Shown piece after piece: positions 12,088 through 23,147 of a stretch of 64,000 nucleotides of DNA (its first letter is position 1; every line of letters begins with the position of its first letter). The DNA lies in assembly GCF_011250635.1 (NCBI RefSeq), contig NZ_JAANNP010000001.1:21828-85827 (forward strand). The letters run 5' to 3'. Both the position numbers and the translations under genes were made by a program. The stretch is from Motilibacter deserti (GTDB lineage: Bacteria > Actinomycetota > Actinomycetes > Motilibacterales > Motilibacteraceae). Under the pieces are notes generated by a model that was given only the letters and a program-made list of their open reading frames with translations, had not been told where the DNA came from and made no database searches.

Positions 12088-13022
12088 TCGCGGCCCAGGT
12101 CGCGGTGGACCACCGTCACCTCCGCGCCGGCCGCGCGCAGCCTGCGGGCCAGCTCCTCGGAGATCGCGACGGACCGGTGCTTGCCGCCGGTGCATCCCAC
12201 CGCGAGCGTCGCGTAGTGCTTGCCCTCGCGCTCGTAGCCGTCGGTCACGATGCCCAGCACGTCGCTGAAGCGGTCGACGAACTCACGGGCGCCCGGACGG
12301 GACAGGACGTAGTCGCGGACGTCGGGGTCCTGCCCGGTCTGCGGGCGCAGCGTCGGGACCCAGTGCGGGTTCGGCAGGAACCGGCAGTCGACGACGAGGT
12401 CGGCGTCGACCGGCAGGCCGTACTTGTAGCCGAAGGACATCACGGTGGCGCGGACCCCGTGCGAGGCCGCCTCGTCGAAGGCGCGGCGCACGGCGTCGGC
12501 GAGCTGGTGCACGTTGAGCGCGCTGGTGTCGAGCACCACGTCGGCGTCGCCGCGCACGTCCTCCAGCAGGCGGCGCTCGGCCTGGATGCCGTCGAGGATG
12601 CGCCCGCCCTCCTGCAGCGGGTGGGGGCGGCGTACGGACTCGAACCGGCGCACCAGGACGTCGTCGGCCGCCTCGAGGAACAGCGTGCGCACCGTCATCC
12701 CGACGCCGGCCAGGTCCTCCAGCGCCGCGCGCAGGTCCAGCGAGAAGGCGAGGCTGCGCACGTCGACCACCGCGGCCATTCGCGGCACCGAACCCGCGGT
12801 CCTGCTCGCGAGGTCGGCGAGCCGGGGCAGCAGCGACGGCGGCAGGTTGTCCACGACGTACCAGCCGAGGTCCTCGAGCGTGTTCGCAGCCGTGCTGCGG
12901 CCGGCGCCGGACATGCCGGTCACCAGCACGAGCTCGACGGGGGGCCGCGCCGGAGCCTCCGGCTCGTCCTGCCGCGAGCCCTCCTGCGGCACGGCCGGAG
13001 CCTCCTCCCGCGTCGCGTCCAC
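12084..13022 (-). CDS. rapZ: RNase adapter/nucleotide-binding protein RapZ (YvcJ)
   Basis: RapZ-family P-loop protein of 312 residues; in E. coli it guides RNase E to GlmZ RNA, whereas in Gram-positives (YvcJ) it is a nucleotide-binding protein of less certain role. The P-loop GMSGAGRST is near residue 38, YVVDNLPP follows, and the C-terminal [11 protein letters not shown] motif is intact. The GTG at 13022 is nested in the uvrC stop (TAGTG), so it is translationally coupled to uvrC. It is the first gene of the rapZ-yvcK-whiA cassette. Confidence 0.93.
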   Translation of the reverse strand: MDATREEAPAVPQEGSRQDEPEAPARPPVELVLVTGMSGAGRSTAANTLEDLGWYVVDNLPPSLLPRLADLASRTAGSVPRMAAVVDVRSLAFSLDLRAALEDLAGVGMTVRTLFLEAADDVLVRRFESVRRPHPLQEGGRILDGIQAERRLLEDVRGDADVVLDTSALNVHQLADAVRRAFDEAASHGVRATVMSFGYKYGLPVDADLVVDCRFLPNPHWVPTLRPQTGQDPDVRDYVLSRPGAREFVDRFSDVLGIVTDGYEREGKHYATLAVGCTGGKHRSVAISEELARRLRAAGAEVTVVHRDLGRE

Positions 13023-15142
13023 TACGCCGTCCCTCCCGTGCCGGTCCGCACCGCGGCGGCAGCCGCGTCGTCCCCAGCCGGCAGGCCGGGGGGCTCGTCC
13101 TCCGGCGGAGTGCCGCCGGAGCCGGAAAGCATTGCACCCGCAGGCTGCTTTGACAGCCCCGCGCCGGGGCCCGCGAGGGCGGCGACCACCGCTTCGGCCG
13201 TCCGCGGCCCGATGCCGGGCAGCGTCGCGATCTCCTCCGCCGTGGCCTCGCTCAGCTTCTTCACGGAGCCGAAGTGGCGCAGCAGCGCCTTGCGGCGCGC
13301 GTCCCCGAGGCCGGGCACGTCGTCCAACACGCTCGCGCGGACCGACTTCGCCTTGCGCTGGCGGTGGAAGGAGATCGCGAAGCGGTGCGCCTCGTCGCGT
13401 ACGCGCTGCAGCAGGTAGAGCCCCTCGCTGCTGCGCGGGAGGATGACCGGGTGGTCGTCGTCGGGCAGCCACACCTCCTCGAGCCGCTTCGCCAGCCCGC
13501 AGAGGGCCACGTCGTCGACACCCAGCTCGTCGAGCGCCCGCTGGGCCGCGGCGACCTGCGGCGGGCCGCCGTCGACGACGACGAGGTTCGGCGGGTACGC
13601 GAACTTGCGCGGGCGCCCCGTCTCGGGGTCGATGCCGCGCGGGGCGCCCGACCCCGGCTGCTCGGCCTCGCCCGGCGCCCCGCCGTCGACGGGGTCCAGC
13701 GCCGACAGCCCGCCCTGCTCGACGCCGGCCTCACCCGTGCGCTCGCGCTCGTCGAGATAACGCCGGAACCGCCGGGTGATGACCTCGTGCATCGACGCCA
13801 CGTCGTCGGAAGTGCCGTTCAGGCCTCGGATGGCGAAGCGGCGGTACTCGCTCTTGCGCGCGAGCCCGTCCTCGAACACCACCATCGAGGCGACGACCTC
13901 GTCGCCCATCGTGTGCGAGACGTCGTAGCACTCGATGCGCAGTGGCGCGGACTCCAGCCCCAGCGCCTCCTGGATCTCCTGCAGCGCCCGCCCGCGGGTC
14001 GTCAGGTCGCTCGCCCGGCGCGTCTTGTGCAGCGCGAGGGCCTGCTGGGCGTTGCGGGCGACGGTCTCCATCAGCGCCTTCTTGTCCCCGCGCTGCGGGA
14101 CCCGCAGGTCCACCCGCGCACCGCGCACGAGCTGGAGGATCTCGGCGACGACCGTGGGGTCCTCCGGCAGGGCGGGGACGAGCAGCTCGCGGGGCACGTC
14201 GTTGCCCGCGTCCAGGTAGAACTGCTCGACGAAGCGCTCGACCAGCGCCGGGGTGTCGACGTCCTCGACCTTGTCGACGACGAAGCCGCGCTGGCCGCGG
14301 ACGCGGCCGCCGCGTACGTGGAAGACCTGCACAGCGGCCTCCAGCTCGTCCTCGCAGAAGGCGACGACGTCGGCGTCCGTGCCCTCGGGCAGCACGACCG
14401 CGCTCTTCTCCATAGCCCGCCGCAGCGCGCCGATGTCGTCACGCAGCCGGGCCGCCCGCTCGAACTCCAGCTCGTCCGAGGCCTCCTGCATGCGCTGCTC
14501 GAGCCGGCGCACGAAGCGGGTGGTGGACCCGGCCATGAAGTCGCAGAAGTCGTCGACGATCTGCCGGTGCTCCTCGGCACTCACCTTGCCGACGCAGGGC
14601 GCCGAGCACTTGTCGATGTAGCCGAGCAGGCACGGGCGCCCGACCTGGGACGCACGCTTGAAGACGCCGTTGGAGCAGGTACGCGCAGGGAAGACGCGCA
14701 GCAGCAGGTCGAGCGTCTCGCGGATGGCCCAGGCATGGGCGTAGGGGCCGAAGTAGCGGACGCCCTTGCGCTTGGGACCGCGCATCACCGTGAGCCGCGG
14801 GTAGTCGTCCGACACAGTGACGGCGAGGCTGGGATAGCTCTTGTCGTCGCGGTACTTCACGTTGAAGCGCGGGTCGAACTCCTTGATCCAGGAGTACTCC
14901 AGCTGGAGCGCCTCGACCTCGGTGTTGACGACCGTCCACTCGACGCTCGCGGCCGTGGTGACCATCGTCGCGGTCCGCGGGTGCAGCCCCAGGACGTCCT
15001 GGAAGTAGTTGTTCAGCCGGTTGCGCAGGCTCTTCGCCTTGCCGACGTAGATGACCCGGCCGTGCGCGTCGCGGAAGCGGTAGACCCCCGGGGAGTCCGG
15101 CACCTCCCCCGGTGCGGGGCGGTAGCTCGCGGGATCGGCCAT
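13022..15142 (-). CDS. uvrC: UvrABC system protein C
   Basis: Excision nuclease that makes both incisions during nucleotide excision repair. The 706-residue protein has the N-terminal GIY-YIG nuclease ([20 protein letters not shown]), a UvrB-interacting UVR motif near residues 205-240, the RNase H-like C-terminal nuclease region (ECYDVSH, VVDGG) and terminal helix-hairpin-helix repeats ([19 protein letters not shown]). A TAGCAT box ends eight bases before the ATG, so the mRNA may be nearly leaderless. A Pro/Gly-rich tail of about 50 residues follows the last HhH. Confidence 0.96.
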   Translation of the reverse strand: MADPASYRPAPGEVPDSPGVYRFRDAHGRVIYVGKAKSLRNRLNNYFQDVLGLHPRTATMVTTAASVEWTVVNTEVEALQLEYSWIKEFDPRFNVKYRDDKSYPSLAVTVSDDYPRLTVMRGPKRKGVRYFGPYAHAWAIRETLDLLLRVFPARTCSNGVFKRASQVGRPCLLGYIDKCSAPCVGKVSAEEHRQIVDDFCDFMAGSTTRFVRRLEQRMQEASDELEFERAARLRDDIGALRRAMEKSAVVLPEGTDADVVAFCEDELEAAVQVFHVRGGRVRGQRGFVVDKVEDVDTPALVERFVEQFYLDAGNDVPRELLVPALPEDPTVVAEILQLVRGARVDLRVPQRGDKKALMETVARNAQQALALHKTRRASDLTTRGRALQEIQEALGLESAPLRIECYDVSHTMGDEVVASMVVFEDGLARKSEYRRFAIRGLNGTSDDVASMHEVITRRFRRYLDERERTGEAGVEQGGLSALDPVDGGAPGEAEQPGSGAPRGIDPETGRPRKFAYPPNLVVVDGGPPQVAAAQRALDELGVDDVALCGLAKRLEEVWLPDDDHPVILPRSSEGLYLLQRVRDEAHRFAISFHRQRKAKSVRASVLDDVPGLGDARRKALLRHFGSVKKLSEATAEEIATLPGIGPRTAEAVVAALAGPGAGLSKQPAGAMLSGSGGTPPEDEPPGLPAGDDAAAAAVRTGTGGTA

Positions 15143-15263
15143 GGATACCGATGCTACGTTCGCGCCGGCGCTGCCCGGCTCTGCCGGATGGCTCGTCCGG
15201 GGCGCACGGACGCCGAGCCCGCGCGGTCGGGACCGAGCGCGCCCCGACCGCCTCCGCCGGGCG

Positions 15264-15938
15264 TCAGGTGTCGGACGTCGGCAGCAGGCCCTCGCGCACG
15301 GCCACCGCGAGCGCTTCGAGCTTCGAGTGCACGCCGAGCTTGGCCAGGATGTTGGCCACGTGGTTGCGCACCGTGTTGACGCTGACCGACAGCCGCTCGC
15401 CGATGGCCGCGTTGCCCAGGCCCTCGGCGATCAGGACGAGCACCTCGAGCTCGCGGGGGGTCAGGTCCGAGCCGAGCCCGCGCTGCACGCGGTGCAGCCG
15501 GGGCAGCAGCCTCGACAGCAGCGCAGGGCTCACGAGAACCTCGCCGACCGACGCGGCCCGCACGGCGGCCACGAGGTCGTCGACCTTGCCGGACTTGGAC
15601 AAGAAGCCCGAGCACCCGGCCTCGGTGGCGGCCACGAGCGTCGCGTCATCGGTCGCGGCCGTGACGACGACGATCTTCGCGCTCGGCGCGATCTGCTTCA
15701 CCCGCGGGATCTCGTCGACCCCTCGCCCGTCGGGCAGCCGGTGGTCCAGCAGGACGACGTCGGGCGGGTCGAGGGCCACCCGCTCGCGGGCCGCCGCGAG
15801 GGTGCCGACGATGCCGACGACCTCGATGTCGGGCTCCTGCTCGAGGACGAGCGCGACACTGGACGCCACCATCTCGTGGTCGTCCACCACGAGCACGCGG
15901 ATCGCCCGCTGTTCGTGGTCAGACAAGCCTTCCGGCAC
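15264..15938 (-). CDS. Orphan NarL/FixJ-family response regulator
   Basis: A 224-residue two-component regulator. The receiver domain (about residues 12-130) has the acidic pair in VLVVDDHE, the phospho-acceptor Asp in VVLLDHRLP, and the Thr/Lys switch residues (VVTAA, SKSGK). The C-terminal LuxR-type helix-turn-helix ([32 protein letters not shown]) binds DNA. The GTG at 15938 has GGAGGG six bases upstream. No histidine kinase is adjacent, so its sensor and targets are unknown. Confidence 0.9.
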   Translation of the reverse strand: MPEGLSDHEQRAIRVLVVDDHEMVASSVALVLEQEPDIEVVGIVGTLAAARERVALDPPDVVLLDHRLPDGRGVDEIPRVKQIAPSAKIVVVTAATDDATLVAATEAGCSGFLSKSGKVDDLVAAVRAASVGEVLVSPALLSRLLPRLHRVQRGLGSDLTPRELEVLVLIAEGLGNAAIGERLSVSVNTVRNHVANILAKLGVHSKLEALAVAVREGLLPTSDT

Positions 15939-15991
15939 AGGGCACCCTCCTGCTGCGAAGCTACCACGCTGCCCCGGACGTGCTGTCACGA

Positions 15992-16018
15992 CGACGGCGG
16001 GCCGACGGCCCGCCGTCG
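15992..16018 (-). terminator. Perfect hairpin after uvrA
   Basis: CGACGGCGGGCC pairs perfectly with GGCCCGCCGTCG over a three-base GAC loop. It lies about 54 bases beyond the uvrA stop, with a second GC-rich stem between, and separates uvrA from the response regulator. Confidence 0.8.
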
Positions 16019-16071
16019 GGGTGACGACAGGCCGTCCCGCGGCCGGAGCGGCGGCCGCGGACCGGAGCCGG

Positions 16072-18990
<2,919 letters not shown>

Positions 18991-19031
18991 GGGCCCCTCT
19001 CGCATCTGCGTGGGTAGTGCTCGCCGCGCAC

Positions 19032-19084
19032 GGTCGTGCGCGGCTGGTCGTGCTGGGTCGTGCCCTTCGGTGCTCCGGTCGTGC
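19032..19084. repeat. Four GGTCGTGC direct repeats in the uvrA leader
   Basis: Exact copies of GGTCGTGC begin at 19032, 19046, 19056 and 19077, with a fifth partial GGTCG at 19086. They read GCACGACC in the direction of uvrA transcription and lie between its predicted transcription start and its GTG. Spacing is irregular (14, 10 and 21 bases), so this is not a simple tandem array. Confidence 0.75.
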
Positions 19085-19159
19085 TGGTCGGAGCCCTGCG
19101 GCGTCGGACGGGAGACGCCCGCTCGTGCGCGCGCCGGAGCCCGGTCCAGGCCGCGTTCC

Positions 19160-19182
19160 ATGCTAGGTGCCGCCACCGACAG
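19160..19182 (-). promoter_or_regulatory. RecA-independent DNA-damage promoter (RecA-NDp type) of uvrA
   Basis: Read on the minus strand: CTGTCGGTG, eight bases, then TAGCAT. This fits the mycobacterial RecA-NDp consensus TTGTCRGTG-N8-TANNNT except for the first base. The same motif with the same spacing precedes uvrB. In mycobacteria such promoters depend on PafBC rather than LexA; no LexA palindrome was seen here. Transcription would begin about 160 bases before the uvrA GTG. Confidence 0.8.
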
Positions 19183-19263
19183 TCGCCCCCGACGAGTCGG
19201 CCGCCGGACTTGTCCGGCATGCCGCCGGTCACAAGCACACGGCAAGGAAGCGGCAACTGGATC

Positions 19264-19274
19264 TTCCTAGCGTC
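19264..19274 (+). promoter_or_regulatory. Candidate promoter element shared by both Tat-protein genes
   Basis: TTCCTAGCGTC lies 42 bases before the ATG at 19317. The other Tat-protein gene has TTGCTAGCGTC 58 bases before its ATG (25073-25083), a 10 of 11 match. TAGCGT fits a TANNNT -10 box, or CGTC an ECF-type -10. No convincing shared -35 is visible. Confidence 0.35.
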
Positions 19275-19316
19275 GCACCGACACGAGATCCGCGACCTGA
19301 CGCTGCAGAAGGAACC

Positions 19317-20183
19317 ATGACCTCCAACGACAGCACGACCCCGCACGCTTCCCTCGACCGCCGCACGCTGCTCAAGCGGGCCGGCGTGGTGGGCGCCACG
19401 GCCGTGTGGGCCGTGCCCACCATCACCAGCACCGGCTCCGCCTGGGCGGTGGGCAGCCCCGCCCCGGGCGGCGGCGGCGATCCGGTCCCCGTACCCACGG
19501 GCACGGTGAAGGGCAAGGTCGTCGACGGCGCGACGCTGCGTCCGGTGGCCGGGGCCACCGTCACGGCAGGCACCGTGTCGGCGACGACGGCTGCCGACGG
19601 CACCTACACGCTGGCCAAGGTGGCGAGCGGCTCCGCGTCCGTCAGCGTGAGCGCGCCCGGCTACACGACCGCAACGGCCCAGGTCGACGTCCCCGCCAAC
19701 GCCTCCGTCACGCGCGACTTCGCCCTGTCCACCACGGGCAGCTTCCGCGCGATCCTCTCGTGGGGCAACGTCTCCGACCTCGACCTCTACGTGAGCGGCC
19801 CGAAGCCCGACGGCACGCGGTTCACCGCGTCGTACAACAACTACCGGCCGGTCCCCTACGTCTCGCTGGACGTCGACTCGCGCAACCCCGGCGGCACCGA
19901 GACGACGACCATCACGGTGGACACCCTCGGTGGGTCGTTCGTGCCGGGCGAGTACCGGGTCTGGGCCTACAACTACTCCGGCAGCCCCGCCTACGACACC
20001 AACGGCGCGCGCCTGTCGCTCTTCGGCCCGAGCGCGCAGCTGGGCACCTGGGACGCCGCGGCGGCCGGGGGCTCCGCGAGCGACCGCTACTGGTACGTCG
20101 TCGCGTTCACCGTGGCGGCCGATGGCTCCGTGACCGCGCTGGACGTGAAGCAGCAGCGACGCGCGGACGCGGCCGGGCTCTGA
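19317..20183 (+). CDS. Tat-exported protein: carboxypeptidase-regulatory-like plus YfaP-like domain
   Basis: A 288-residue predicted extracellular protein of unknown function. A twin-arginine leader (DRRTLLKRAG, Arg15-Arg16) runs to a likely cleavage after Ala44 (AWA|V). A Gly/Pro linker leads to a carboxypeptidase-regulatory-like beta-sandwich at about 62-145 (GTVKGKVVDGATLRPVAGAT), then a region at about 150-270 resembling YfaP/DUF2135 (LSWGNVSDLDLYVSGP). AGAAGGA precedes the ATG. Its leader is nearly the same as that of the Tat protein at 25142, although the mature parts differ. It lies just upstream of the metallohydrolase/HprK/PqqD trio but is separated from it by a hairpin. Confidence 0.85.
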   Translation: MTSNDSTTPHASLDRRTLLKRAGVVGATAVWAVPTITSTGSAWAVGSPAPGGGGDPVPVPTGTVKGKVVDGATLRPVAGATVTAGTVSATTAADGTYTLAKVASGSASVSVSAPGYTTATAQVDVPANASVTRDFALSTTGSFRAILSWGNVSDLDLYVSGPKPDGTRFTASYNNYRPVPYVSLDVDSRNPGGTETTTITVDTLGGSFVPGEYRVWAYNYSGSPAYDTNGARLSLFGPSAQLGTWDAAAAGGSASDRYWYVVAFTVAADGSVTALDVKQQRRADAAGL

Positions 20184-20190
20184 GCCTTGC

Positions 20191-20234
20191 CCGGGGGCCG
20201 GCAACTGCGGGGAGGGGCAGCGGCCGGCCCCCGG
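20191..20234 (+). terminator. Hairpin between Tat protein and metallohydrolase genes
   Basis: CCGGGGGCCGGC pairs perfectly with GCCGGCCCCCGG, with a loop of about 20 bases. It starts eight bases after the Tat-protein stop and ends 20 bases before the next GTG, so it could terminate the first gene or attenuate the trio. Confidence 0.7.
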
Positions 20235-20254
20235 CGAGCAGGCAGGATGGCGCA

Positions 20255-20932
20255 GTGAGCTACACCGGGGACGTACGCGTGGGCGGGCCGCCCGACGTGC
20301 TGGAGCTGCCGTCGATCACGGTCGTCAAGCTGGCCGTGGGGCCGATGGACAACAACGCCTACCTGCTGCGGTGCCGCCGCACAGGTGGAGTGCTGCTCGT
20401 CGACGCCGCCGGCGAGGCCGACCGGCTGCTCGCCCTGGTCGACGAGTACGCACAGGGCAGGCTCGACCGCGTCGTGACGACGCACCGCCACCCCGACCAC
20501 TGGGGCGCCCTCGCCGCTGTCGTCTCGGCCACCGGCGCACGGACCGCGGCCGGGGAGCCCGACGCCGACGCCATCCCCGTGCGCTGCGACGACCGGCTCG
20601 TCCACGGCGACTCGGTCCCGGTCGGCGAGACGGGCGCGGGCGCGGCCCGGCTGCGGGTCGTCTCGCTCGTCGGGCACACCCCCGGCTCGGTGGCCCTGGT
20701 CGCCGAGGAGGCCGAGCCCGAGCCGCACGTGTTCACCGGCGACTCGCTGTTCCCCGGCGGGGTGGGCAAGACGCACTCCCCCGCCGACTTCACCTCGCTG
20801 CTCGGCGACGTCGAGCGCGAGCTGTTCGGCCGGCTGCCCGACGCCACGGTCGTCCACCCTGGCCACGGCAAGGACACCACCCTCGGCGCCGAGCGCCCCG
20901 CGCTGCCGGAGTGGCGGGCGCGCGGGTGGTGA
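20255..20932 (+). CDS. Metallo-beta-lactamase-fold hydrolase
   Basis: A 225-residue glyoxalase II-like hydrolase. Metal ligands are visible in THRHPDHW (HxHxDH), VGHTPGS, FTGDSLFPGG and HPGHGKDTT. The GTG start at 20255 gives MSYTGDVRVGG; the ATG eight bases earlier is out of frame and stops at once. A protein of this type next to uvrA is common in actinobacteria, so it may be older than the accessory genes around it. Its stop overlaps the next GTG (GTGA), coupling it to the HprK-like gene. Substrate unknown. Confidence 0.88.
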   Translation: MSYTGDVRVGGPPDVLELPSITVVKLAVGPMDNNAYLLRCRRTGGVLLVDAAGEADRLLALVDEYAQGRLDRVVTTHRHPDHWGALAAVVSATGARTAAGEPDADAIPVRCDDRLVHGDSVPVGETGAGAARLRVVSLVGHTPGSVALVAEEAEPEPHVFTGDSLFPGGVGKTHSPADFTSLLGDVERELFGRLPDATVVHPGHGKDTTLGAERPALPEWRARGW

Positions 20933-21789
20933 GCGAGACCCGCGACTGCGAGCGCCTCGGCCCCTACCTGGCGCTCGACGCCGTCGTCGAGGTGTCCGTC
21001 GAGGACGCGCGGACCGCGGCGTACCTGCGCCGGGCGCTGTCCGGCCTGCCCACGGCGCCGGCTGGCGCGCGCCCGGTCCGCTACGCGCTGCGCCGCGTCG
21101 ACGCCGGCCACGTGCTCGAGCGCAACGACGAGCCCGTGCTCGTCGAGCCGGACCGCGGTTGGCTGCCCACCGCGTACCTCCTCTGGCACCTCAACCGCGA
21201 CGCGGTGAACGCGACGCTGCCGCGCGCCACCGTCCTGCACGCGGCCGCGGCCAGCTGGGCCGGCGGCACGGTGCTCCTCCCCGCCCCGATGGAGACCGGC
21301 AAGTCCACGCTCGTGACCGGCCTGGTGCGAGCGGGCTTCTCGTACGTCACCGACGAGGCCGTCGCCGTCGACCCGGCCACGCTGGCCCTGACGAGCTACC
21401 CGAAGCCGATCGGCCTCGACCCGGGCTCCTGGCCGGTGCTGCCCGACGCCCGCCCCGACGACGCCGACGTCCTGCCCGAGCAGTGGCTCGTGGCCGCGTC
21501 CGGCCTGGCCGGCTCCGGCGGCGTCGCCCCGCAGCCGGTGCCGCCGGCCCGCCTGGTCGTCCTGGCTTCGTTCGAGCGCGGCGCACGGGCCCGCCTGGAG
21601 ATGCTGACTCCGGGCGCCGCGGTCCTCGAGATGGCCAGGAGCTGCTTCGGCTGGCCGGGCACCGCCCGCCGGGACCTGCCGGTCCTGGCCCGGCTTGCAG
21701 AGTCCGTCCCGAGCTTCCGGCTCCCGCGCGGGGACCTCGACGGAGCGGTCGCCACGCTGCGGTCCGCCCTCGAGCGGGCGGCGGCATGA
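20929..21789 (+). CDS. HprK-like kinase (HPr kinase C-terminal fold)
   Basis: A 286-residue protein whose central part matches the HPr kinase/phosphorylase catalytic fold: LHAAA at about 104, a P-loop APMETGKST at about 119-127, and YVTDEAVAVD, where TDEAV replaces the ADDAV acidic pair of true HprK. The N-terminal 90 residues look like the variable domain of HprK-related kinases. It overlaps both neighbours by four bases (GTGA and ATGA). HprK-related kinases paired with PqqD-family proteins are recognised in TIGRFAMs as the HPr-rel systems of unknown function; this pair fits that layout. The phosphoryl acceptor is unknown. Confidence 0.8.
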   Translation: MSETRDCERLGPYLALDAVVEVSVEDARTAAYLRRALSGLPTAPAGARPVRYALRRVDAGHVLERNDEPVLVEPDRGWLPTAYLLWHLNRDAVNATLPRATVLHAAAASWAGGTVLLPAPMETGKSTLVTGLVRAGFSYVTDEAVAVDPATLALTSYPKPIGLDPGSWPVLPDARPDDADVLPEQWLVAASGLAGSGGVAPQPVPPARLVVLASFERGARARLEMLTPGAAVLEMARSCFGWPGTARRDLPVLARLAESVPSFRLPRGDLDGAVATLRSALERAAA

Positions 21790-22091
21790 CCGGGCGGCCA
21801 CGGCTGCGGCCCGGCGTGCTCTGGGTCGACGTCGCCGACGAGCGCGTCGGCTACGACGAGCAGGCCGGCCGGCTGCACCTGCTCAGCCCGGTGGGCGCCG
21901 CGGTCGCGGACCTGCTGGAGTCCGGCCGCTCCGTCGACGAGGCCGTCGACCAGCTGACCGGCGCCTCCGGTCGCACGCGGGGCGAGGTCGAGCGCGCCGT
22001 CCACGACGTGCTGGCCGCGCTGGCCGCGGCGGGCCTGCTGCAGGACCGACCGGGCCCCGCCGGCCCCGGCCCCGGGGGCCCGGCGGGCTGA
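21786..22091 (+). CDS. PqqD-family protein (RiPP recognition element-like)
   Basis: A 101-residue protein with the PqqD winged-helix pattern: RPGVLWVDVADERVGYD, then LHLLSPVGAAVADLLESG and a helical C-terminal half, ending in a Pro/Gly tail. PqqD domains bind leader peptides in ribosomal peptide maturation, but stand-alone ones also pair with HprK-related kinases. The ATG overlaps the previous stop (ATGA). Inverted GC-rich repeats at the 3' end (CCCGCCGG to CCGGCGGG) may act as the operon terminator. No radical SAM enzyme, cyclase or clear precursor peptide is adjacent. Confidence 0.78.
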   Translation: MTGRPRLRPGVLWVDVADERVGYDEQAGRLHLLSPVGAAVADLLESGRSVDEAVDQLTGASGRTRGEVERAVHDVLAALAAAGLLQDRPGPAGPGPGGPAG

Positions 22092-22220
22092 CTCGCTGCC
22101 CGTCGCGGTCAGACGCGGCGGCGTCCCCCAGAAGGTGCCGTCGCCGCTCCGGCTGGGACCGTGCCGCAGCCGCTCCGGCGAGGCGCTGCCGCCGCTCCGC
22201 TGCGGATGAAGCCGTTCCGG

Positions 22221-23147
22221 CTAGCGGGACGACCGCGCTTCGTCGGGACGGCCCGGCTCCGGCACGCCGGCGTCCGACGCGTCCTCCACCGAGGTGGCCG
22301 CGGTCGCGCCAGCTGGCGCGGAGGGCGCCTGGTCCGAGAGGTCGACCACCGCGTGCCCGTCGGCGGAGGGACGGGCGTTGGCCAGCGGGTCCTTGGCCAA
22401 GGGGTCCCTGGCCAGCGCTGCCGTGCCGTTCAGCCCGGCGGGCAGCGCGGGAAGCGCCGAGACGGCCTGTGGCTGGGCCCGGCCCCACTCCAGCTCCACG
22501 TCACGCAGCAACGCCTCGAGGTAGGCCCGCAGCTGCACGCGGGTCACCTGGCCGAAGGCGCGCAGGTAGGCGACCTGCTCCTCGAGCTCCTGCTTGGCCT
22601 GCGCCGAGTCGGTGCCGGCCGCGACCGGCTCGGCCGCCGGCGCACCACTGGGCAGGGCCGGGGCCCCGTTCGGCGCGGGAGCCGCGGCGGAGGCCTCGAG
22701 CGCGAGCCGCTCGGCCTGCTCGACGATGGCCTTGGCGCGCACCCGCGCCTCCTCGACCAGCTCCTCGGCGTGCTGCCGGGCGTCGCTCGTCACGCGACGG
22801 CTGTACTGCTCGGCGTCGGCGACGTACTGGTCCGCGGTCTGCTGGGCAGCGGACAGCACTCGCACGGCTTGGAGCGACGCGGCGTCGCGACGCTCGCCGC
22901 CGCCCTCGCCGTCCGGGCTCGACACCTGCTCCTTGAGGCGGATGACCTCGTCGCGCAGCTCGCCCTTCTCCCGGATGAGCCGGGTCAGCTCCACCTGGAC
23001 CCGCTCGAGGAAGACGTCGACCTCGGTCACGTCGTAGCCGCGGCGACCGAGGCCCGAGCGACCGAACAGGACGCTGTGGACGTCGGCAGGACTCAGCCGA
23101 CGGGCCCACTCCTGGTGGTCGGGCACGGAGTTCGTGGGGGTCGTCAT
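22221..23147 (-). CDS. DivIVA-domain coiled-coil protein
   Basis: A 308-residue protein. The N-terminal 60 residues carry the DivIVA lipid-binding pattern (LSPADVHSVLFGRSGLGRRGYDVTEVDVFL rendered in two parts: LSPADVHSVLFG then RRGYDVTEVDVFLERV), followed by heptad-rich helices to about residue 230 and a Pro/Ala-rich tail. Such proteins organise polar growth or cytoskeletal assemblies in actinobacteria. Its ATG overlaps the flavohaemoprotein stop (ATGA), an unexpected coupling. It is probably a DivIVA paralogue rather than the essential Wag31/DivIVA, which normally sits by ftsZ. Confidence 0.82.
   Translation of the reverse strand: MTTPTNSVPDHQEWARRLSPADVHSVLFGRSGLGRRGYDVTEVDVFLERVQVELTRLIREKGELRDEVIRLKEQVSSPDGEGGGERRDAASLQAVRVLSAAQQTADQYVADAEQYSRRVTSDARQHAEELVEEARVRAKAIVEQAERLALEASAAAPAPNGAPALPSGAPAAEPVAAGTDSAQAKQELEEQVAYLRAFGQVTRVQLRAYLEALLRDVELEWGRAQPQAVSALPALPAGLNGTAALARDPLAKDPLANARPSADGHAVVDLSDQAPSAPAGATAATSVEDASDAGVPEPGRPDEARSSR

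Noticed and set aside
15264..15938. Complete two-component system
   Set aside because: Only the response regulator is present; neighbouring genes are uvrC and uvrA, and no histidine kinase is in the window.
18991..19260. LexA/SOS box for uvrA or uvrB
   Set aside because: No CGAAC-N4-GTTCG-type palindrome was found at either promoter; both instead have the RecA-NDp-type element.
20929..22091. Lasso peptide or PQQ biosynthesis cluster
   Set aside because: PqqD-like and HprK-like genes are present, but there is no precursor, cyclase, transglutaminase-type protease or radical SAM enzyme nearby.
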